Source: Mycolicibacterium goodii
Lineage (GTDB): Bacteria; Actinomycetota; Actinomycetes; Mycobacteriales; Mycobacteriaceae
Length of the DNA stretch: 64,000 nt
Assembly (NCBI RefSeq): GCF_022370755.2
Contig: NZ_CP092364.2
Location: 4,154,001 to 4,218,000 of the forward strand
Direction: 5' to 3'
Made by a program: the position numbers and the translations under genes. This document shows positions 62,368 to 64,000 of the stretch, piece by piece. Within the stretch, counting starts at the first letter, position 1. Each line of letters starts with the position of its first letter. The notes under the pieces were generated by a model. That model saw only the letters and a program-made list of their open reading frames with translations. It did no database searches and was not told where the DNA came from.

Positions 62368-62883
62368 ATGACCAACCCCGATGGTCACGAGCTGGCATCC
62401 GTGCCACTGCGGGTGAACCATTCTCGTCCCGGAGCATTTCAGCTGGATGAGTTGTCGAAGGCAATCATCGAGAAGCTGCAGGCCGACGGCCGGCGTTCCT
62501 ATGCCGGCATCGGCAAGGCCGTGGGCCTGTCCGAGGCGGCCGTGCGCCAGCGTGTGCAGCGCATGGTCGACGCCGGGGTGATGCAGATCGTCGCGGTCAC
62601 CGACCCGCTGCAGTTGGGTTTCGCCCGCCAGGCGATGATCGGCATCCGTTGCACCGGTGACACCACGAAGCTCGCCGACAAGCTCGCCCAGATCGAATCC
62701 GTCGACTACGTGGTGCTGACCGCGGGCTCGTTCGACGCGATCGTCGAGGTCGTCTGCGAGGACGATGACAGCCTGCTGGAACTACTCAACACCAAGATTC
62801 GCGCACTGCCGGGAGTGATATCCACCGAAACTCTTGTTTACTTGAAACTTGTTAAACAGCAATATAATTGGGGAACACGATGA
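62368..62883 (+). CDS. Lrp/AsnC-family regulator
   Basis: A 171-residue regulator. HTH: LDELSKAIIEKLQADGRRSY, then GLSEAAVRQRVQRMVDAGV. The RAM effector domain follows (VAVTDPLQLGFARQAMIGI, then VVLTAGSFDAIVEVVCEDD). It is divergent from the aldehyde dehydrogenase and overlaps the aminotransferase start, so it is the likely local regulator. The ATG has no good ribosome site; a -10-like CACAAT six bases upstream would allow a leaderless transcript. Confidence 0.9.
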   Translation: MTNPDGHELASVPLRVNHSRPGAFQLDELSKAIIEKLQADGRRSYAGIGKAVGLSEAAVRQRVQRMVDAGVMQIVAVTDPLQLGFARQAMIGIRCTGDTTKLADKLAQIESVDYVVLTAGSFDAIVEVVCEDDDSLLELLNTKIRALPGVISTETLVYLKLVKQQYNWGTR

Positions 62884-64000
62884 CTACCGCAGATATCACC
62901 GAAACGGCGCCGACGGATCTCGGCGCCAAGGCGAACCGGCACCTGTGGGGCCACTTCGCCCGCCACGGTGCAGGCATCACGCCGCCGATCATCACGCGCG
63001 GCGAGGGTGTGAAGATCTTCGACGACACGGGCAAGAGCTACATCGACGGCCTGAGCGGCCTGTTCGTCGTCCAGGTGGGCCACGGCCGCAAGGAACTGGC
63101 CGAGGCCGCCGCCAAGCAGGCCGAGAAGCTCTCGTTCTTCCCGCTGTGGTCCTACGCGACCCCGCCGGCCATCGAACTGGCCGAGCGGGTCGCGAGTTTC
63201 GCACCGGGTGATCTGAACCGCGTCTTCTTCACCACCGGTGGCGGCGAGGCCGTCGAGAGTGCGTGGAAGCTCGCCAAGCAGTACTTCAAGCTGACCGGCA
63301 AGCCCGGCAAGCACAAGGTCGTCTCGCGCTCGATCGCCTACCACGGCACGCCGCAGGGCGCGTTGGCGATCACCGGCATCCCGGCCTTCAAGGCGCCGTT
63401 CGAGCCGCTGACCCCCGGCGGGTTCCGGGCACCGAACACCAACTTCTACCGCGCACCCGCCGAATACGCCCACGACGAAAAGGCTTTCGGCCGCTACTGC
63501 GCCGACCGCATCGCCGAGGCCATCGAGTTCGAGGGGCCCGACACCGTTGCCGCGGTTTTCCTGGAACCGGTGCAGAACGCCGGTGGCTGCTTCCCGCCGC
63601 CGCCCGGATACTTCGAGCGGGTCCGCGAGATCTGCGACGAGTACGACGTGCTTCTGGTCTCCGACGAGGTGATCTGCGCCTACGGCCGCATCGGATCGAT
63701 GTTCGCGTGCAACGACTTCGGTTACGTACCGGACATCATCACCAGCGCCAAGGGCCTGACGTCGGGGTACTCGCCGCTCGGTGCGATGGTTGCCAGCGAT
63801 CGGCTGTTCGAGCCGTTCAACGACGGCAAGACCGTCTTCGGCCATGGCTACACCTTTGGCGGGCACCCTGTTTCGGCCGCCGTCGCCCTGGCCAACCTCG
63901 ACATCTTCGAGCGTGAGGGTCTCAACAACCACGTCAAGGAGATGGCGCCGGCGTTCCGCGCGACGCTGGAGAAGCTCTACGACCTGCCGATCGTCGGCGA
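62880..64000 (+). CDS. Class III (omega-amino acid/diamine) aminotransferase, 3' truncated
   Basis: The first 373 codons of a PLP-dependent aminotransferase; the window ends before the stop. The fold begins NRHLWGHFARHGAG, cofactor segments are TTGGGEAVESAWKLA and FLEPVQNAGGC, the Asp that contacts the ring nitrogen is in LLVSDEVICAYGRIG, and the Schiff-base Lys is in SAKGLTSGYSPLG. Such enzymes transaminate putrescine, GABA, beta-alanine or other omega-amines. ATG overlaps the Lrp stop. With the divergent aldehyde dehydrogenase, it suggests amine degradation. Confidence 0.92.
   Translation, partial: MTTADITETAPTDLGAKANRHLWGHFARHGAGITPPIITRGEGVKIFDDTGKSYIDGLSGLFVVQVGHGRKELAEAAAKQAEKLSFFPLWSYATPPAIELAERVASFAPGDLNRVFFTTGGGEAVESAWKLAKQYFKLTGKPGKHKVVSRSIAYHGTPQGALAITGIPAFKAPFEPLTPGGFRAPNTNFYRAPAEYAHDEKAFGRYCADRIAEAIEFEGPDTVAAVFLEPVQNAGGCFPPPPGYFERVREICDEYDVLLVSDEVICAYGRIGSMFACNDFGYVPDIITSAKGLTSGYSPLGAMVASDRLFEPFNDGKTVFGHGYTFGGHPVSAAVALANLDIFEREGLNNHVKEMAPAFRATLEKLYDLPIVG

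Overview
The window reads as chromosomal DNA of a fast-growing mycobacterium (Mycolicibacterium, M. smegmatis-like). It is high in G+C, nearly every operon is joined by ATGA/GTGA overlaps, and it carries a mycobacterial cutinase and two SigJ-type ECF41 sigma factors. Recalled from knowledge rather than searched, the backbone follows the M. tuberculosis order Rv3305c-Rv3319: amiA1, amiB1, punA(deoD), pmmB, upp, Rv3311, add, deoA, cdd, sdhCDAB. Here that backbone is interrupted by several blocks of accessory genes. No rRNA, tRNA or CRISPR was seen.

Layout. 0-5.2 kb: a sugar importer of the YtfR-YtfT-YjfF type (5' cut by the window), a LacI regulator and a HAD phosphatase. 5.2-9.2 kb: a second sugar importer (ChvE-MmsA-MmsB type) on the minus strand, with two LacI-type operators behind it. 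9.5-18.4 kb: amidohydrolases amiB1-amiA1, then nucleoside salvage genes punA, pmmB and upp. Between punA and pmmB lies a TetR/flavin-monooxygenase pair with twin operators, an AbrB-family membrane protein and a MarR regulator. 18.5-25.9 kb: an orphan fumarate-reductase-like flavoprotein, an ECF41 sigma factor, a giant LuxR regulator, a second ECF sigma factor, an SDR and a cupin. 25.9-28.8 kb: an EspC-like/NlpC-P60 module and the Rv3311 orthologue. 28.8-30.8 kb: scar-like DNA with a TnpB remnant, a VapBC-type toxin-antitoxin pair and a low-quality ORF.

30.8-48.8 kb is the most interesting part: an 18-kb catabolic island of about 14 genes. It holds two NCS1 permeases, a flavin monooxygenase, Rid-family and DUF1028 proteins, an M20 amidohydrolase, aspartase, a LysR regulator, a frameshifted APC permease, a trimethylamine/histamine-dehydrogenase-family flavoprotein, a cupin, an aldehyde dehydrogenase, a GMC oxidoreductase and an amidohydrolase. 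The dehydrogenase has histamine-dehydrogenase-type residues at the substrate pocket (Gln60, Trp263, Asp354). Together the enzymes can be arranged into a route from histamine or a related imidazole amine through imidazoleacetate to aspartate and fumarate. Four copies of TTTCAG-N8-CATC sit in the three intergenic regions that feed the island, which suggests one regulon.

48.8-58.7 kb: add, a weak STAS-like protein, a cutinase, and deoA. deoA has lost an ordinary start codon where a TetR/MFS block (the MFS gene itself broken) separates it from cdd. sdhCDAB follows, ending in a long hairpin. 58.7-64 kb: an AhpD-like protein, a PPOX-type flavoprotein with sigJ, and a gamma-aminobutyraldehyde-type dehydrogenase divergent from an Lrp regulator and a class III aminotransferase cut off by the window end.
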